A stretch of 64,000 bases of DNA, taken from contig BGZK01000150.1 of assembly GCA_005406025.1 (NCBI GenBank), positions 611,696 to 675,695 on the forward strand, written 5' to 3'. Positions within the stretch are counted from its first letter, which is position 1. Every line of letters begins with the position of its first letter. The notes under the pieces were generated by a model. The model saw only the letters and a list, made by a program, of their open reading frames with translations, had not been told where the DNA came from and did no database searches. The position numbers and the translations under genes are program-made. Of the stretch, positions 49,504 to 63,500 are shown piece after piece. The DNA is from Eumeta japonica (taxonomy: Eukaryota > Arthropoda > Insecta > Lepidoptera > Psychidae).

Positions 49504-49882
49504 GTGAGTTATTGAACCGGCCACGGCGATGAGAATGACTCTGTATGACACCGACGTAAATGTGTATTTGTCGATGTGTGTGCGATGTTTCAAAATTCTA
49601 GGAAAATGCAGTTCCATAGAGTCACTGCGGAGTCGGATCGCTTGTCCGTCGTTTGTGATAGTCGACCAAAGACAAAACTTGAGACGAGAAAGAGAGATTC
49701 TCCCTTTCAGCTACCGTTACATTTTCACTCGCAAATATTTGTATTGCTACGATTCGAGTCGCTATTAGCTCTTATCTTATGATGAGTTTCATCATTTGCT
49801 TTTGTAGAGTATTTGTAAGCAGCCGATAACGTGTTAGTCTCTTTTGAAGAATTTTCTAGTCTTTTTTTTTGTTTATATATTA

Positions 49883-50150
49883 CTAGTTTCTGCCCGCAAC
49901 TCCACCCGCGTGGACATAGAACGAATCGCTATATATTTTATATCGCCTGATTATAGTGTCAGCCGTGACTCCGCCCTTGTCCCTGCTTTCGATTCTAATC
50001 TTGGCTCCGTTTTTTAAGAAACATAAACTATTACCATACCAAATTTCACCAAAATCTGTTCAGTACTTGTTACGGTGTTTGAATGACAGGCAAAAATTCT
50101 AAAAATTATTGCACATGTATACATAATGTCCCTCATACCCCCAGAGTGGC
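49883..50150 (+). repeat. RTE-type LINE 3'-tail-like fragment
   Basis: It begins ACTAGTTTCTGCCCGCAACTC and CACCCGCGTGG and continues to CCATACCAAATTTCACCAAA and TCTGTTCAGT. This combination is one I know from the 3' ends of RTE-like LINEs that are very frequent in moth and butterfly genomes. No reverse transcriptase is present. Confidence 0.5.
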
Positions 50151-52288
50151 TTTTCTCAAATATTTCTAATTCACAGATTTTTTTTTTCTCTACTGTTTTA
50201 TCACATATATGAATTTTGTACTATCTAGCCGGAAAATAAGCACGTTTTTGTTTTTCAGGAAAATTAAAAAAAAAGTCGGACCATAAAAGACTTTACATGT
50301 TAATGTTATCTCAATATCTCCACTGCCGAGTTACAATCTCCCTCGACCTCATCATTTCGAATTGAAGGACTCGGGGTCTTAATCACTCCCAACTCTCGCT
50401 TGGGTGCCATGGTTGGGATTTGTCGACGTCCGAGGCATGGAATTGGGTTCGAAATATATAGGTCGACTTGCCCGTGGTTAAAATCAAACCCGGTACATCC
50501 CGCCGCTATAGTTATCTTCACATCCATTCTGAACTACCATTCTGCAGCAGATCCATCACGACAACCCAGAGAAAGGTATTTCTCTACGACTGCCCCCTCA
50601 TACGTTGCGCGAGAAGGATAGCCTTATAGGAATACTCTCGATGAATGTTGTGCTAGGTCCGCTGATGGACACTACCGACCAGCGTATGGATTATTGCACG
50701 ATCGTATTATGCTATCACACTTACACCTGTATAATTAGACATCGCGCGTGACGTAACAATATGACACGTCGGCTCAAGTCGCCGCGTGACGATAACGCCC
50801 GCGTTTCTACCAGTTCGCTCGCCAACTCTAAGCCTGACGATGAGAAGGTTCTCACTAATAAATAATGAATAAATTTGGTAGAGTCGACGCAACTCAAATA
50901 TACTACTCGATGGCTTAACGCGTCGCCGGCGCGAGCCTCGAATCGCACATGTGTCGATGGTAAGTCGTTAATTTGGGAAGCGATGTCGCTTAGGCGTTTC
51001 GCATCGGCGGTGTTCATACTCAAAATAGTGATACTGAATCATGTGCTTTTAAAAGGGGATTGCGTCAGTCGCGCGAAAAGCGCTCCGATTGGCCTTCCCT
51101 AACCATTGTCTCGAGTTGTATAATATTCGCAATCGTAAATGACTTTATTTTCTGTGGCTGTATCGGTTTTTTCCAAATGTTTTTCCATTGTCTGATATAT
51201 TCACAATTTCTTTCACCGTGTTATGCATTTAAGGAATTAAACGATCAGAAGTGGCCACTCTTAAATGAAATTCATCAGTCTGTCTGTCCTCTTTGCACGT
51301 TATATAAAATAAAAATCTAATTAATACTTTGAGAACGCCTTAACGCTTTGTCTTTTAAACCCTGAAAGCACAGGCACGACGACTTAGGCATCTTCTGAAT
51401 TTTCCAAGAAGACTATCTTGACTGATCTAGACTATAGTTCTTCACGATTCCCACACATTCTATTACCGAGTAACTTCTTATTCTTCCTCTGTTAGTCTCA
51501 GAGGATTACTCCTTACAGTAAATACTCTATTCTTTTTCCCCGTGGTAAATGTGTAAGATACCCCACAGTAGATGTGTTGACACGGCTTACACTTGTTTTT
51601 TTTTTTACTTCACCCGACAGACATAAGAAATATCCGATTTCTATGTATCCCATGGTGTTCACCCTTTTTGGAACTGGTGATTTCCCATGGGAAAAGTCGC
51701 TATGTTATGAAAAGCGAAACTCTCTCAAAAGACGAATTTTTATCGGAATAGTTCTAAAACAATTTCTGTGATACAATACGTAAATTTACGATACAAGAAT
51801 GTTTAATTTACAATAATAAAGTATATCTACATTTTCTTTAGAATTATGCACAAATAAATGTAATACTTTGACACGCAGTCTTTAGGACGATCGACGTCGA
51901 AGGGCATCGTCGCGAGGTTATGCGCGCGCGCAGTAATTGTGGCTTTTTTGTTTTCCGTATTCTGTCCGAATGCATCCGATAACCGAAATGGATTAAGTTT
52001 CGGGAAATATCTCAGCCCCATAAAACATAAAATGGGACAAACGTGTTGGCACAGTGTTAATGTACTAACTATCTATATGTATAGAGATTTAATGTTCGTT
52101 TGTTCAAAATCGCAAATCACCCAAAGTTTTTTATCGATCGTATTGAAATTTTTACACGACATTGTATTCATAGACCCGGATGTTTTTATTGACTTGAATT
52201 AACCTTTTTCCCTGACTTCAGTCGCGTATTTGTATTATTGAAACAAACTACTACACCGATTCTAAAAATTATTCAATTCCTACAAAGC

Positions 52289-52593
52289 TACACTGTTCCC
52301 CTTTAATATAGCCTATATTTTATTTTGACACTAGCATTAGCCCCGCCTTCGTCCAAACGACCGATAGCCGAAGCTAATTGAAAGCTAATCGAGAATCGAT
52401 ACAGAGACCAGAACTGAAAATGTAACCAGAGTGAAATTGGAGTATGAAACCGGGACTGGAGAATACAGGAACCGGGCGTGACCGGTTTTGAAGAATTGAA
52501 AGCCGGGTCGAGATTTGAATTAACAGCAATAGTGATCAACGAGAGGAATCCATTCTGTCTCCGTGTGAGCGAAGCCGTGGGCGGGAAGCTAGT
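52289..52593. repeat. dispersed purine-rich repeat family V, copy 2
   Basis: It shares the left border CTACACTGTTCCC...ATAGCCTATATTTTATT with 28853, a GAACCGGGA-like array and a right border ATTCTGTCTCCGTGTGAGCG. Here the ends are also inverted copies: CTAGCATTAGCCCCGCC near 52331 against GGCGGGAAGCTAG near 52578. Confidence 0.6.
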
Positions 52594-54457
52594 CTATTGC
52601 ATAGTTTGAACAAAAATTTTAGAGCTATGTAAGTTTAAGAGGGGGTCATAAAGAAAAATTTAAAATTTTTCCTTAAAAACATCTCCAGAGAACCCTGCTT
52701 TCTTACCGTTGGACATACTATACGGATCACGATGATACATATTTTAATTGATATTTCGCATCGTCTCGTACTTGTGAGATATTCTTCTGGGAGCGAAATC
52801 GACAAATCGATCCGAATAAAAATGGAACTTCAGTAAATAAATTATCTGCGAAAATAAACAATATTCCCGTCGTATCTTAAACAAAGTTATTTATAAATAA
52901 TCTGGCAAAATGACGTGCACATTGTCGCGTATGTCGATAGCAAAAAAAAAAAAATGGGTTTATCGTCGTCGTTTTCCGATAAGAAATTACTAAATCATCG
53001 GTGTAACATATTATTATTTTTTATTATTTCAGTTGGCAATACTTAGAGAGTGTTGCCATATTTAAATCACGTCCAATCCGTGGTTCTGTAATGGTTCTCA
53101 TTGTAAACTTTCGTTCTCGTATCTGCGCGACGACATTGAAAAAAAAAATTGGTCGGACCAACCAAACCAGAGCTTGTATTACGTGACAAATTTGTATAGT
53201 TGATTTTGAACGAACCAATATTTTGATTGTCACAACCACCCTTGATCGGTTGAATTATACTTATTATTTTTCTTAATACAACGAATTGCTCAGCTATTGC
53301 TCGACGAAACTCGATTTACGCTGGCCAGATTCGAACTTGGCAAAAATATCCTTTTAAGCCTACGCGTTTCTTCCCGTCTGTCTGTATGCACGTATGTCTG
53401 TCATCATGTCGTAGGAGTACAGTCTGGCCTGCTGTTCGAATTGCGGGAACGATTTTCCGAAAAAGGAAAGGTAAAAAGCGAGAAAAGGAGAGGTACACGT
53501 CATGCTATACTACAGAACCATGCAGCGTTATTTTCTCTATCGTGCGTGACCAACGAATTTTGGTTACCGGTCAAATTTCAGACAAAAAAAAAACTAATTT
53601 CATTATGTAGTTTGTGGGTATGTCTTATGAAATGGCTATACGAAAGATAGCCGATTTACATTTATCTAATGAAAACGAAAATGATAGTCGAGGTTGTGTC
53701 AAGTGTCCCCGACATTTGAAATTGCGTAACCTCTCTAACTTGTTGCTAGAACTGATAGTGGTTTAGTTTTTGTATCGCTAGAGTTCAGTTTTACCGCTTT
53801 ATACGGGTAGCAATTATAGCTTCGAATATCAAGGATTATAAAAATTTTGGTAGAGTTTTTAATTACCTTTTGTTTTTATGTATTTCAGTGGTTGTATTAA
53901 ACCCTCCGAATATTAATATTTTTTGTATACGATCTGATATTATGAAAGAAATGTAAACTTGCAAATAGAAAGAGATTTAAAAAAAAAAGAAGGAAATAAG
54001 AACGTCTTAGTGTTTTCTATATTCATTTCTACTGTTGGAATCTTCAGGTGCAGGTTTTGAGTTTAAACGACTCACAGCCTTAGAATATGTTAGCACGCGA
54101 ATGTACTAGCAGTAAAACTGTTTTTGCCTATTCAAATTCGTTTAATTCTTACCATTGTTTACGAAGAAACTATCAATTATTGGAGCTGCACGACCTACTC
54201 TTTAAGTTTCAAAAACGAAGAGCAAGAATCAAACAGTCTCATTTGCAATTAAAGTAGATGTTTATTTATTTAACATCGATTCTGAAACCCAAGAGAAAAA
54301 CGATACAACATTCTTTCATTTGTGATATTTAAATCCGAAAGAATTCAATCAGAAACATATACTGATGTAATAATAGCTTTTTTCTTATCATCTGAGCAAC
54401 ACTTTGTGATTGACGCAATGATCACCGAGAAAAATACTAAGTGCCTACGCCCGAATT

Positions 54458-54461
<4 letters not shown>

Positions 54462-54506
<45 letters not shown>

Positions 54507-54516
54507 ATGTATGTAT
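54462..54516. repeat. (TA)n(TG)n microsatellite
   Basis: TA from 54462 to about 54496, then TG and TATG units. Confidence 0.95.
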
Positions 54517-57084
54517 CCGAGAGCAACTAGACTAGAACCTTGGTTAAATGTAGACAAGGTTATAAGTATGTCAACATCGATTATTAAAAGGTTTCAACAT
54601 ATGTCTTTTTGACGTAACCAAAGAAATATGTAGTATTTGGTTAAATTTTTTGACCATTCGAAATGATAGCGCATTTCGATATAAACAAGCGGAGTCATAT
54701 TCTGTTGCGCAGGAGGTTTATTCTGTATTCTATTATTTTTTTCTGTGAGCGCAGTTTGCAACATTATGAACGAATAACCGTCGTCCATATAAGAAGCATT
54801 AGCCTTTGATAGTAAAAACCTGAAAATTACGAGCGAGAATATGTATATTTTCTTGTATTGTGTTTTCAGTAATCAATTGAAAGATAGGAAAATTGGATTG
54901 TTTGAGTCCGGAGCGAAAGTGATAATTTTGAAACGATGATATTCTGAATTTAAATACGATAAATTGCCAGTGTTTTTGTTATCTTTCGTCAATGACATTG
55001 TCATTTATCGATGCCACATGCCATATGCCAGTTGTCGAAGGTTTTTTTAAATGTTTCCATTCTGATATCGTGGTATGATTTTGATATCAGTAATTGCTAA
55101 ATGATATTACAACTTATAGAATTCTTAAGAATATTAGACGCTTGCCTGCGACATGCAGTAACATGCAGCATGCATCCCGCTGCCGACCCTCGAATCTGTT
55201 CTTCCACTACGAATCCTCATCCAACGAATTGAGAATTGATTCGAGAGGATTGACAGACATTGACCACATAAGCGAGTGTTAGCTTTCTGCTTATCTTGAT
55301 TAATTAGGTACAGTTTCCACGTACGCTTCATGCCACACAGGCACATCTTCAGGAACATGCGCCGGGGTGCCAGAACTGTTAATATGCGAATATGACGTTT
55401 CCGTGAAGTTTCTCAAAAAGATATATGAAATCGTCATCAGACACAATTCCATAATTTTATTGCATAGCAAAGATAACTATCCGAATTCGATAAAATAAGC
55501 ACTTTGTCCTTACGTTATCTTCGCAATGAGAAATATGTTGTCGACGTTACAGCGGTCAACAACATGCTCGATTTCGGTTCGACAACAATTTTTTCTTTAA
55601 ATTTGAAATACGTCTGCTGTTGAAGGTGATTTTTTTATTATTGAACAGTTATTTGAAGATGAGCTTAAGCAATCTCAAATTCGAGTTTTTTTTTATTTTA
55701 CACGACACGACATATCTCGTACTGGATGTGTGATCACTTCTTAGATAACGTTGTGCTTTGTAATGGGCAGCCATATAAGATTGTTTTCTATTACGCCTTT
55801 GAATAGAGATTCGAAGTCGTCCGCCTTGTATGATATTTTTACTTACGCTAGGTGTCGCTCGTGCATTTTACAAACTATCTTATTATTTTACTAATACATA
55901 GTGCTAGACGAGATAGACGATTAAGGGAGGCTACAGAATGTATGTACTCAGTCCTAATTTGTTCTCAATTGTAAATTCTAAGTAAATTTTAAATTCTTCT
56001 CGACTTACATCACTGAAAGTTTCCTTAGTTTTTTAGTATTCATGTAGAAATGTTATAGTTGTACGTTATCTGATTTTTGTTGTTTTTATTAATAATGATG
56101 ACCTTGTGATGTTGATACGAGACGTGTTGTCGACACAACATGTGTCGTGCGTGACCTCAGATTATTACGCACGACGTATTATTTAAAAAGTTAAGTTATT
56201 AGATTAAGCAATAATGCATAGTAGCTTAAGCAATAATGCGAGCTATAATGTTTGCTGTTCACAAGAACAGGTAATGGGAACTGTGGCAAGATTGAGCTGG
56301 TCTCCGTTATGAAGTGCATCTGCAAAGGTTTTCATACAAACGCTTCGATATCATAAAAATCTTCAGTGAAATACATATATGTTTGTATGTATGTATATAC
56401 ATATTTAAACGTAATACATAAATTCAAATCACTACTTGCATTATCCTCTGACAACAAATTGCAAATGGCCGTCGCATCGGAGCGCATGCGTCTGCCATGA
56501 TGGCGCCTTGGCATGGTCCAAGTCTCCTTTTCCACTCGCATTATCGCATAATATCAATATAACGGAAGGCACAAATAAATTTCCGCTAGAAAACAATAAA
56601 CTGATATCACCTAGAGATTTACAGTCAGATTTATAACCTAGATTATAACCTAGATTCACTGCCTATGTTTAAAGTTTAGTTACGCGAGTCACGCGAAATC
56701 ATTACACAGCAATGCCTCCGACGACACAGCACTCGCGCCTGGCTTAAATCAAAACAAACATTACATTGATAACGGTGATGGACCACTTAAGCCTCCGAGA
56801 TCTTATTTATACATTCAGAGTTTAAGTGCTGTTATTTTCTAACCTTAAAATGAACTGGTCGCATATAAAAATTCCCTAGCCACTTCTTTTTTTTCCCCCT
56901 TTTTTCTTTCTCAATCGGTTTGTCTGATTGCCTCCGCCTTCTCATGAGTCAGAAGTATTTATCGTGGACTTGTGTATAGAAGGAGAGAATGTAGGTTCGG
57001 CGGTCTTCTCTCTATCGTTCTCTATTCGTATTCAGAAAGACCTTTGTGAATTCTAAGTAACCCTTGAAAAACGCCATTGTAATA

Positions 57085-57318
57085 GGAATTCATCACTCGT
57101 TCGAAGGGCAGTTTCCTCTCGAGAAGAACGACCTTAAAACTTAAGGGTATCTCTCTTTTCTAATTGGCGATGGCGAATAAAAAAAAAAAACAACATGTCG
57201 TTATCCACGGGATATCCATTTTTATCAAATGATTGTTTAACGATGATCTTAAATTTACTTAAGGATAGGTTTTGAACATCTTACCTTACCTTATTGCATG
57301 CGCACGCGCAGAGTTCCA
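57085..57318 (-). repeat. dispersed repeat family Y, copy 4
   Basis: On the minus strand it runs CTCTGCGCGTGCGCATG, then GATGTTCAAAACC...CCTTAAGTAAATTTAAGA, then CGTTCTTCTCGAGAGG...CTGCCCTTCGAACG, in the same order as copy 2 at 2658-2958. Confidence 0.5.
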
Positions 57319-57450
57319 GAAATGAGTTTGTGACTTTACGTTATCGACCGACAAGAAACACTGTTTATTTCAATTTCTAGTACCGAGTCTGTGTCGTTCA
57401 CGATTTTGTTTATATTTTTCTATTTTTTTTTTTATTCATTAAATTTCCAT

Positions 57451-57469
57451 TCTCTCTCTCTCTCTCTCT
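57451..57469. repeat. short (TC)n microsatellite
   Basis: About nine TC dinucleotides, followed by a short TATATATA. Confidence 0.85.
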
Positions 57470-58060
57470 TTATATATACAATATGTATGTCTAACATCCA
57501 CTACTCCGTCAAATAAACGGCACTGTCTGTCGTTTTCAACCTTGCACATGCTAGAAAAAGAAGTAAAGGCGGGGGTCATCAAACTGTAGTCCAAAGCTAG
57601 GCGGAGGTCGTCAAAGAAGTGTCCATTTCGTATAGGCTAAGTCATTTACGATTCAAATACGATTCCAATGAATTCACTTCGCCCAAGGAGCTTCAGCGTT
57701 TTACGCGTGTCACAGAACAGCGACGTCCGTACGAAGCCACAGAACACTACGGCAATTTTCACAGGGTGCTAGTAAATTTTTTTTCCATTATTCATAGAAC
57801 ATTTTTGAGTGCCTTCGTGACAGTAATACGTAGAAATAGAAATATATAGAATAATAGATAAATAGAAAATGGCTGTGCTGCGTGAAATTAGGGTATTCAA
57901 AAGCGTCTTAATAATACCTGTTACGATACATCATATTACATAATTTTTTTTTTGCTGTGAAAATTCTTTAGACACATTGAGGGAAAATTTTGTACGGTGT
58001 TTGAATCGACGTCACGTTTGCCCGTCACGTTTTCACGTCACGGCCACAGACATGTATCTG

Positions 58061-58402
58061 CGGACGAAAATATGTTCCGGTTTAGTACACTAAAACTGGT
58101 AGTTACATGTTTAATGTCACTGAAATAGATGAATGAGTAGAAGCAGGTAATAGTTTAAGCATTAAGATCCTCTTCGGACGAAAATATGTTCCGGTTTAGT
58201 ACACCAAAACTGGTAGTTACATGTTTAATATCACTGAAATAGAAGAATGTGTAGAAGCAGGTAATAGTTTAAGCATTAAGATCCTCTTCGGACGAAAATA
58301 TGTTCCGGTTTAGTACACCAAAACTGGTAGTTACATAGTTTAATGTAACTGCTATAGCAGAATGTGTAGAAGCAGGTAATAGTTTAAGTATTAAGATCCT
58401 TT
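58061..58402. repeat. 114-bp tandem repeat, 3 copies, near an exon
   Basis: Units start CGGACGAAAATATGTTCCGG at 58061, 58175 and 58289, with a few substitutions and one small insertion in the third. The array ends about 360 bp before the cnc exon at 58762. There are no spacers, so it is not a CRISPR-like structure. Confidence 0.95.
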
Positions 58403-58761
58403 TCCACCGTCTCCTTTTAAACTGACTTTTACCGGGTTTTTGTCCTAACAACAATTAAAGGAGGACGTGCAACGCAAAATTTATTTTGAAATTGACTTTT
58501 TGTTAAGTCATTTCAAAAGAAGATGGACCTAGAAGCCCTAAGAAAAATAAAGACGATGCATAACGCATAATTTTTATTCCCTTCTTTTCTTTTAATTTAC
58601 GTCCACGCCCGTAATTATAAATACCGATGGACGATGAGCCTCACAGCCGCATAAATGTGTCGGATGTGTGTAGATGTGTCAGTGACATCTGTGATCGGTT
58701 TCAGGAACTGAGCCTAATGTAAACGGAAACGCCTTTAATTGTGACCTTGTCGTCGTTGCAG

Positions 58762-58851
58762 GCATGTACACGATGCGGATGCTGGACGGGTCGGGCGCCG
58801 CCGCCGCGCACCCCCCGCCGCCGCTTCACAACCCCAACATCATGATGACAG
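58762..58851 (+). CDS. cnc: cnc exon: GMYTMRML segment with Ala/Pro tract
   Basis: The acceptor is CTTGTCGTCGTTGCAG and the donor ACAG|GTAAAC. It enters and leaves in phase 1 (90 bp, a multiple of three), so it can be skipped without breaking the frame. It encodes (G)MYTMRMLDGSGAAAAHP, PPPLHNPN and IMMT. MNE-GMYTMRML is the conserved insect Cnc block split by the giant intron. The Ala4-His-Pro4 tract is low-complexity. Both the 36888 exon and the internal first exon at 49380 end in phase 1 and can join here, making this the first common exon of the two transcript classes. Confidence 0.92.
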
Positions 58852-59130
58852 GTAAACGCGGTTCGAGATACATCGCTCTGTGCGTTCCCCATTTCGGAAC
58901 GCGTTAGAGATACATCGCCGGCGATGTGGGCGTCTTGACGAAAATCGGTCGTCGGATATAAATACGTTGTGTCAGACTTTGGTCACGTCGCCGCCGAAGC
59001 CTTAGAGAACCTTAAGGCCCTTATTTTGGCCCGGCACTTCACAACGTCTTACACCGACGACTTAATGTGCACCGTGCATAGGGTTCGATTCGATTCAGGT
59101 TAAATACTCGCCGATCGATTCACACGTACA

Positions 59131-59198
59131 GCCATTATCGAACCCAGCACCTCCCGATTGGAAGGCAACGCTTCTAACCGACGGACCATCACCGCTTG
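59131..59198 (-). repeat. tRNA-derived SINE head, copy 2
   Basis: On the minus strand: GGTGATGGTCCGTCGGTTAG as A-box region, AAGCGTTGCCTTCCAAT, then TGGGTTCGATAATGG as B-box. It aligns closely with 1897-1961. No RNA-gene acceptor stem is present. Confidence 0.5.
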
Positions 59199-59981
59199 CC
59201 TGTATCAAATTATAGGCAGAGTAACGGTTTTTATACTGCGCCGGCCCTGGCTTTGGTCGGGCCGGAGCGAGATCGCTTTTCAGCGCCGGTGTTCGCTCGG
59301 TGTCGTTGCTCGAATCTTACAGAAATTCTGATTCGGCTTCATGATGAGTAAATAATGATTGCTCAAGTTTTTATAGCAAACATGTTAAGCTTAAATCAAA
59401 TTAAGTAACTTTAAGTTTCGTAACACTCTTCCTTGTCTTTCCGAAAGCAACATCAAAAATTATTTTTTTGTTGAAATCGTCTTTTGCATTTGGTTTGTCA
59501 GCGCCCCCAGTCACGCGGCGCCCAGAGCGACCACACCGCTCGCTCTACCCCTAGGTTTTTGCATTTCCTGTCGTTTGTAAACGAAAATGGGAAAATTTGC
59601 ATATCGTGGTGTAGATTAATGTAATTAAGGTTAATACTGTCGGCTTCAAAAAAATATCAAAATAGTTTAAGAAAACTTTCCCGTTAACCGAGATGTACTT
59701 TATGTGAAACTGGAGAACAGGGTAGTCTTTAAAACAAATCCATTAATTTAGCCTTGATGACGTTTAATCATAGTAAATAAAACAAAATACTATTTCTATA
59801 TGCAGTCATGCGGTCCTGGTAGACATCCTGCTATAGTTGCAATAAACGAAAAAGTTTTGCAATTGTTTTCTAGATGGCGCTGATTAAAAACTTGTGAAAA
59901 CAATTGACATTTGTCTTGCTAGATAGCGTTAAACTATGTAATAGCGTTTACCAGACATAGGAAAGTAAATACCTATTTTTT

Positions 59982-60520
59982 GAAGTGAAACTTCTAATGC
60001 GACTTCCAACAAGGTTGCATTAAACGTTTAACGCTACCATGGAGGGGATATGAAAGAACTGTTGCGTTAAACGTTCAACGCTCCTGGGGAAGGGGAATAG
60101 AAAGAGATAGAGTGCGAATGAATGCGTGGCACTCGAACGCATGCGCGTAGTATACCTGTTACAGGTCAACGTGAGCGTTAGCAACGAGTAGTGTCTAATA
60201 TTCCAACGCAAGAGTCACCCTCTTAAAAGAAAGATACACAAAGGTAGAAAGTAGGAGAGAGAAAGAGAGTGAGTCGGTAGATCCCACGCACATGCGCGTG
60301 ATTATTCAAACATTTCGTATTTAATTTTAGTAATCATAATCCCATTGTAAATGTTATAGATTTGGATATTTCTTCACTCGAAAATGATAATTAAAAGATA
60401 CGATCAATTATGAATAGTAAGCTTGTTAATAAAGTTTGCTTTAAAGAAACAATACGAGTTCTATAAAAGTCAATTTCTACCCCTTCCTATTTTCATTTCC
60501 ACATCACGAAGTTTCACTTC
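59982..60520. mobile_element. non-autonomous DNA element family X, copy 3
   Basis: Ends are GAAGTGAAACTTC (59982) and GAAGTTTCACTTC (60508-60520), the same terminal inverted repeat as X1 and X2. The interior is unrelated to theirs and contains GTTAAACGTT(T/C)AACGC repeats, so the terminal repeats rather than the body define this family. Confidence 0.6.
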
Positions 60521-63500
60521 TTCCGCGCGGAGGGACTCCACGCACTATCTTTTTTTTTAGAATGAACTGGGCATTGAGCCACGCACTTTTGGATTTTTCA
60601 ATTTCCTATTTTTTTAATTACAAAGGTATAATTTTCCACGGTAATGCCGCATTGGGATATCGTAGATATTTATAACCCAATTTTTGTGTGCTCTTAAAAA
60701 AACTAAACAAGCTAAAAGCCATATAGGATCACTAGTAAGTCACCGAAGCATAACGGTCTATATTTGCCTTCACACCTCAGAAGGTGTACTCGCTTCGAAT
60801 CCTGGTCAATTACGAAGTTACCAATGGATACTTGAACTCGAGTCAGATCATATCGCTGGCTCTGTGCGTCGTAGGATACGTGAAGCTGCCAGTGACGGAC
60901 GTTGTATCCAAGACCCTTTGTACAAGATGTAAAAAATAAGCGTACTTTGTAACAATGGGTGCGTGAAAACACGATGCAGAATGTGCATCGGTTGCAAAAC
61001 GTCATTCCAGTCTGTTTTATGAGTGCACGAATATAAGATATGTGTATCTGTGCGTGTGCATTATACGCAATTTTCATTAATCAGTCTCAATATTATGTCA
61101 GTATGTGCTCAACTAATGTTCACGATAAAACTTGCATGAGGTAAATATGGTCAACCGAAATTTCTATATGAGTAGGCCTAAGTACATAATCTAATTACTT
61201 TAAGTGGTATTTTACCTTGATGACGTATTACTTTTCAAGTTTACCAGTTTGTAATATAGGTGTCTCTTTTTAGAAAAACTAAATTTAAAAATGGCATCAT
61301 AAATTTTGAGGTAACCGCATTTTTGCTATGCTATTGAAAGCAGTGTAGAATTATCGGCAGGCTCGGTCGAACGTTCTCAACAACAGATGGCGCCACATGA
61401 CGTAAATAAATTAGACAGATGGCGCTACGTAACATTACTAACGTGAGCGGGTAGCAAGTATAATTTTTCGTATTTTATAGTGTACCTAAATGATGTATCT
61501 AAATATTCATTACTGGAAATGAACGTAACAATTTTTCACGCCAGCACTTATCGCATTCCCTTGATAAAATCAAAATAACACCAAGCAAAGCTCGGTTGCC
61601 GATAAATGAACCACACACGTAAAACAATTACAAACAATCAGCCATTATTGAATTTCAAATAAATCATTCTCAAACTGGGTAAAGTCGACAGTGTTTGCCG
61701 CTTAAGGTATTTTGTTTATCGCTATCGAAAAGTATGTATAATCATGAAATAGCTGTAATGTCGAATGATATTGTTGTCTTATCCGCCTCGAAATTAGTCG
61801 ACGAAACATGACTCTGCGATAATGCGAGCGGCGTCGATCCGTTTGCTTGTATCTAAGCGGGGAATGTAGTGTGTACACACGTCATTTTGAAAATGATGTT
61901 GACGTTTCTTCGTCAACGTCGAAGATGATGCGATGCTCATCCAACGGCTTGGTTCACGTCACTGATGACAGACAACGATTTCCATGAACCAAGTCCAGTT
62001 TAAGTGAAAAAGGAGTGCCTATCACCTCTATTACGGGCTAAACCTGTTTGATAATCGGACAAAAACAATAAAAAATTGCTCTAGCCCCATTTGCTTTTAG
62101 CGAACCATGAAGCACGATAGATTAAAGAACTTTTCATACTATGACTTAATATTAAAATACGACAACGCAATCGAATTAGAATGTCGCCGATGGCGAGGTA
62201 CACGAACAAAGCCGGGTCAAGAATGCGAGTCGAATACTCGACATGTGTGACGATGTGTTGATGTCGCGTTATCGCGTTATCTTAACAGCGTTTATCCGAC
62301 ACTGAAACTCGATGACTGCGCGTGACTCTGCTCAGTGTTGTAACAACCTCGACACTCTTTATCTGGGTCATTTTTGCGTGTTGCAATGCTAAATTAATTG
62401 CATGTTGTTCGTATAAGCTGTACATAACAGTCGATGGTTTCAATTTTGGAATAAATACATAGATAACAAAAACAGATAAAGTCTCTAGTCTCATAGTGTT
62501 AACGTTTCTCAGTCAGATGGTGGTACGTAAGGGAGAGAGACTCGTGCGCAGGTCTGAATTCGTACCACCGAATGTATATCGGCACGAGTTTCGGAATCAA
62601 GCATAATATACAATCCAAAAGCATGTCAGAATATCGTCCCTACTGTATGTTGCGTATGAAGTCTCGTTGACTATTTGGGACCGGATATGTTTGGAAGATA
62701 AGATCCTTATACTATATATAGTGCAACGTCTCTCTGTCTGTCACGGCTGTCCTTAAGTATGTTTATCGCCCGAGGATCTTTCATTTAACTTACAATTTTT
62801 TTAACGCTTACCCGTGTTTCCTGGCCAACCGCGCGACATTATTTATCGCATATTTTAGTTTGCAAGTCACGAGGATCGCTTTTGTGCCGCAAAGGAAATC
62901 CGCGACTGAGGTCGACGACCGCTAGCAGGGTCTAGGTTTGAAACCAAAATCGAAACAGGTGCTAGGATCGGAATGGATATCCGAGGTTAAACTAGGATGG
63001 GAACGGAAATAAGCAAAGGAATCTGTGGCTGTATACGAATGATGCCGGAAGGTGGACGGGCCAGTCGCATATAAAGTATTTCTTAGTGTTGTTGAGTGTA
63101 ACAAAACCAAACAAAAAATTGAATTCAGTTTAATTATAATTTCGATAAAACAAAAGAGGGAAATAAAACGAATGGTCGTGAATATTGTAGAAGCTTAAAT
63201 ATGTGGATTAAGAAAAAAATATAGTCGTTCGTAACGATAGTGAATAATAATTAATGTATTTAATCGAAGATGCTGTTATAAAATGACTTTATATTCACCA
63301 ACACTGAACTACAATAATTTACCACGGAACCGTTTTAACCATTCTAACTGATCGTACTTGACTTGTGAATGCACTGAATGTAAAAGTAAAACTGATTCCT
63401 CAGCACTTGATGTTGTCGCTCGATCGGTGATCACGAACGATCTTCGAATACAAATAAGTCATTATTTATTTATGAAAACAATGTGTCAAATCTGACATCA

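Larger units (their letters stand above)
36985..58761 (+). other. cnc: giant cnc intron, 21.8 kb, hosting an internal first exon
   Basis: Bounded by GTAGGC and GTCGTCGTTGCAG, it joins exons in phase 1. It contains a minisatellite at its 5' edge, a mariner remnant, a 4.2-kb inverted-repeat structure with nested elements (39.56-43.73 kb), promoter-like GC-rich patches (46.56-46.72 and 47.82-48.01 kb), the alternative first exon at 49380-49503, V2, Y4 and a 114-bp tandem array about 360 bp before its 3' end. I saw no further coding exon. Stretches 37.2-39.4, 44.0-46.5, 50.7-52.2 and 52.6-57.0 kb are AT-rich with nothing I can name beyond a microsatellite. Confidence 0.8.

Noticed and set aside
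58061..58402. CRISPR-like array
   Set aside because: Units are contiguous 114-bp tandem repeats with no spacers, in a eukaryotic intron.
60724..60805. Possible tRNA gene because of CTTCGAATCCTGG (B-box-like)
   Set aside because: No A box or acceptor and anticodon stems could be folded around it.
60712..61077. 121-codon minus-strand frame overlapped by an 82-codon plus-strand frame
   Set aside because: Neither shows a recognisable domain; part lies within repeat-like sequence just beyond family X copy 3.
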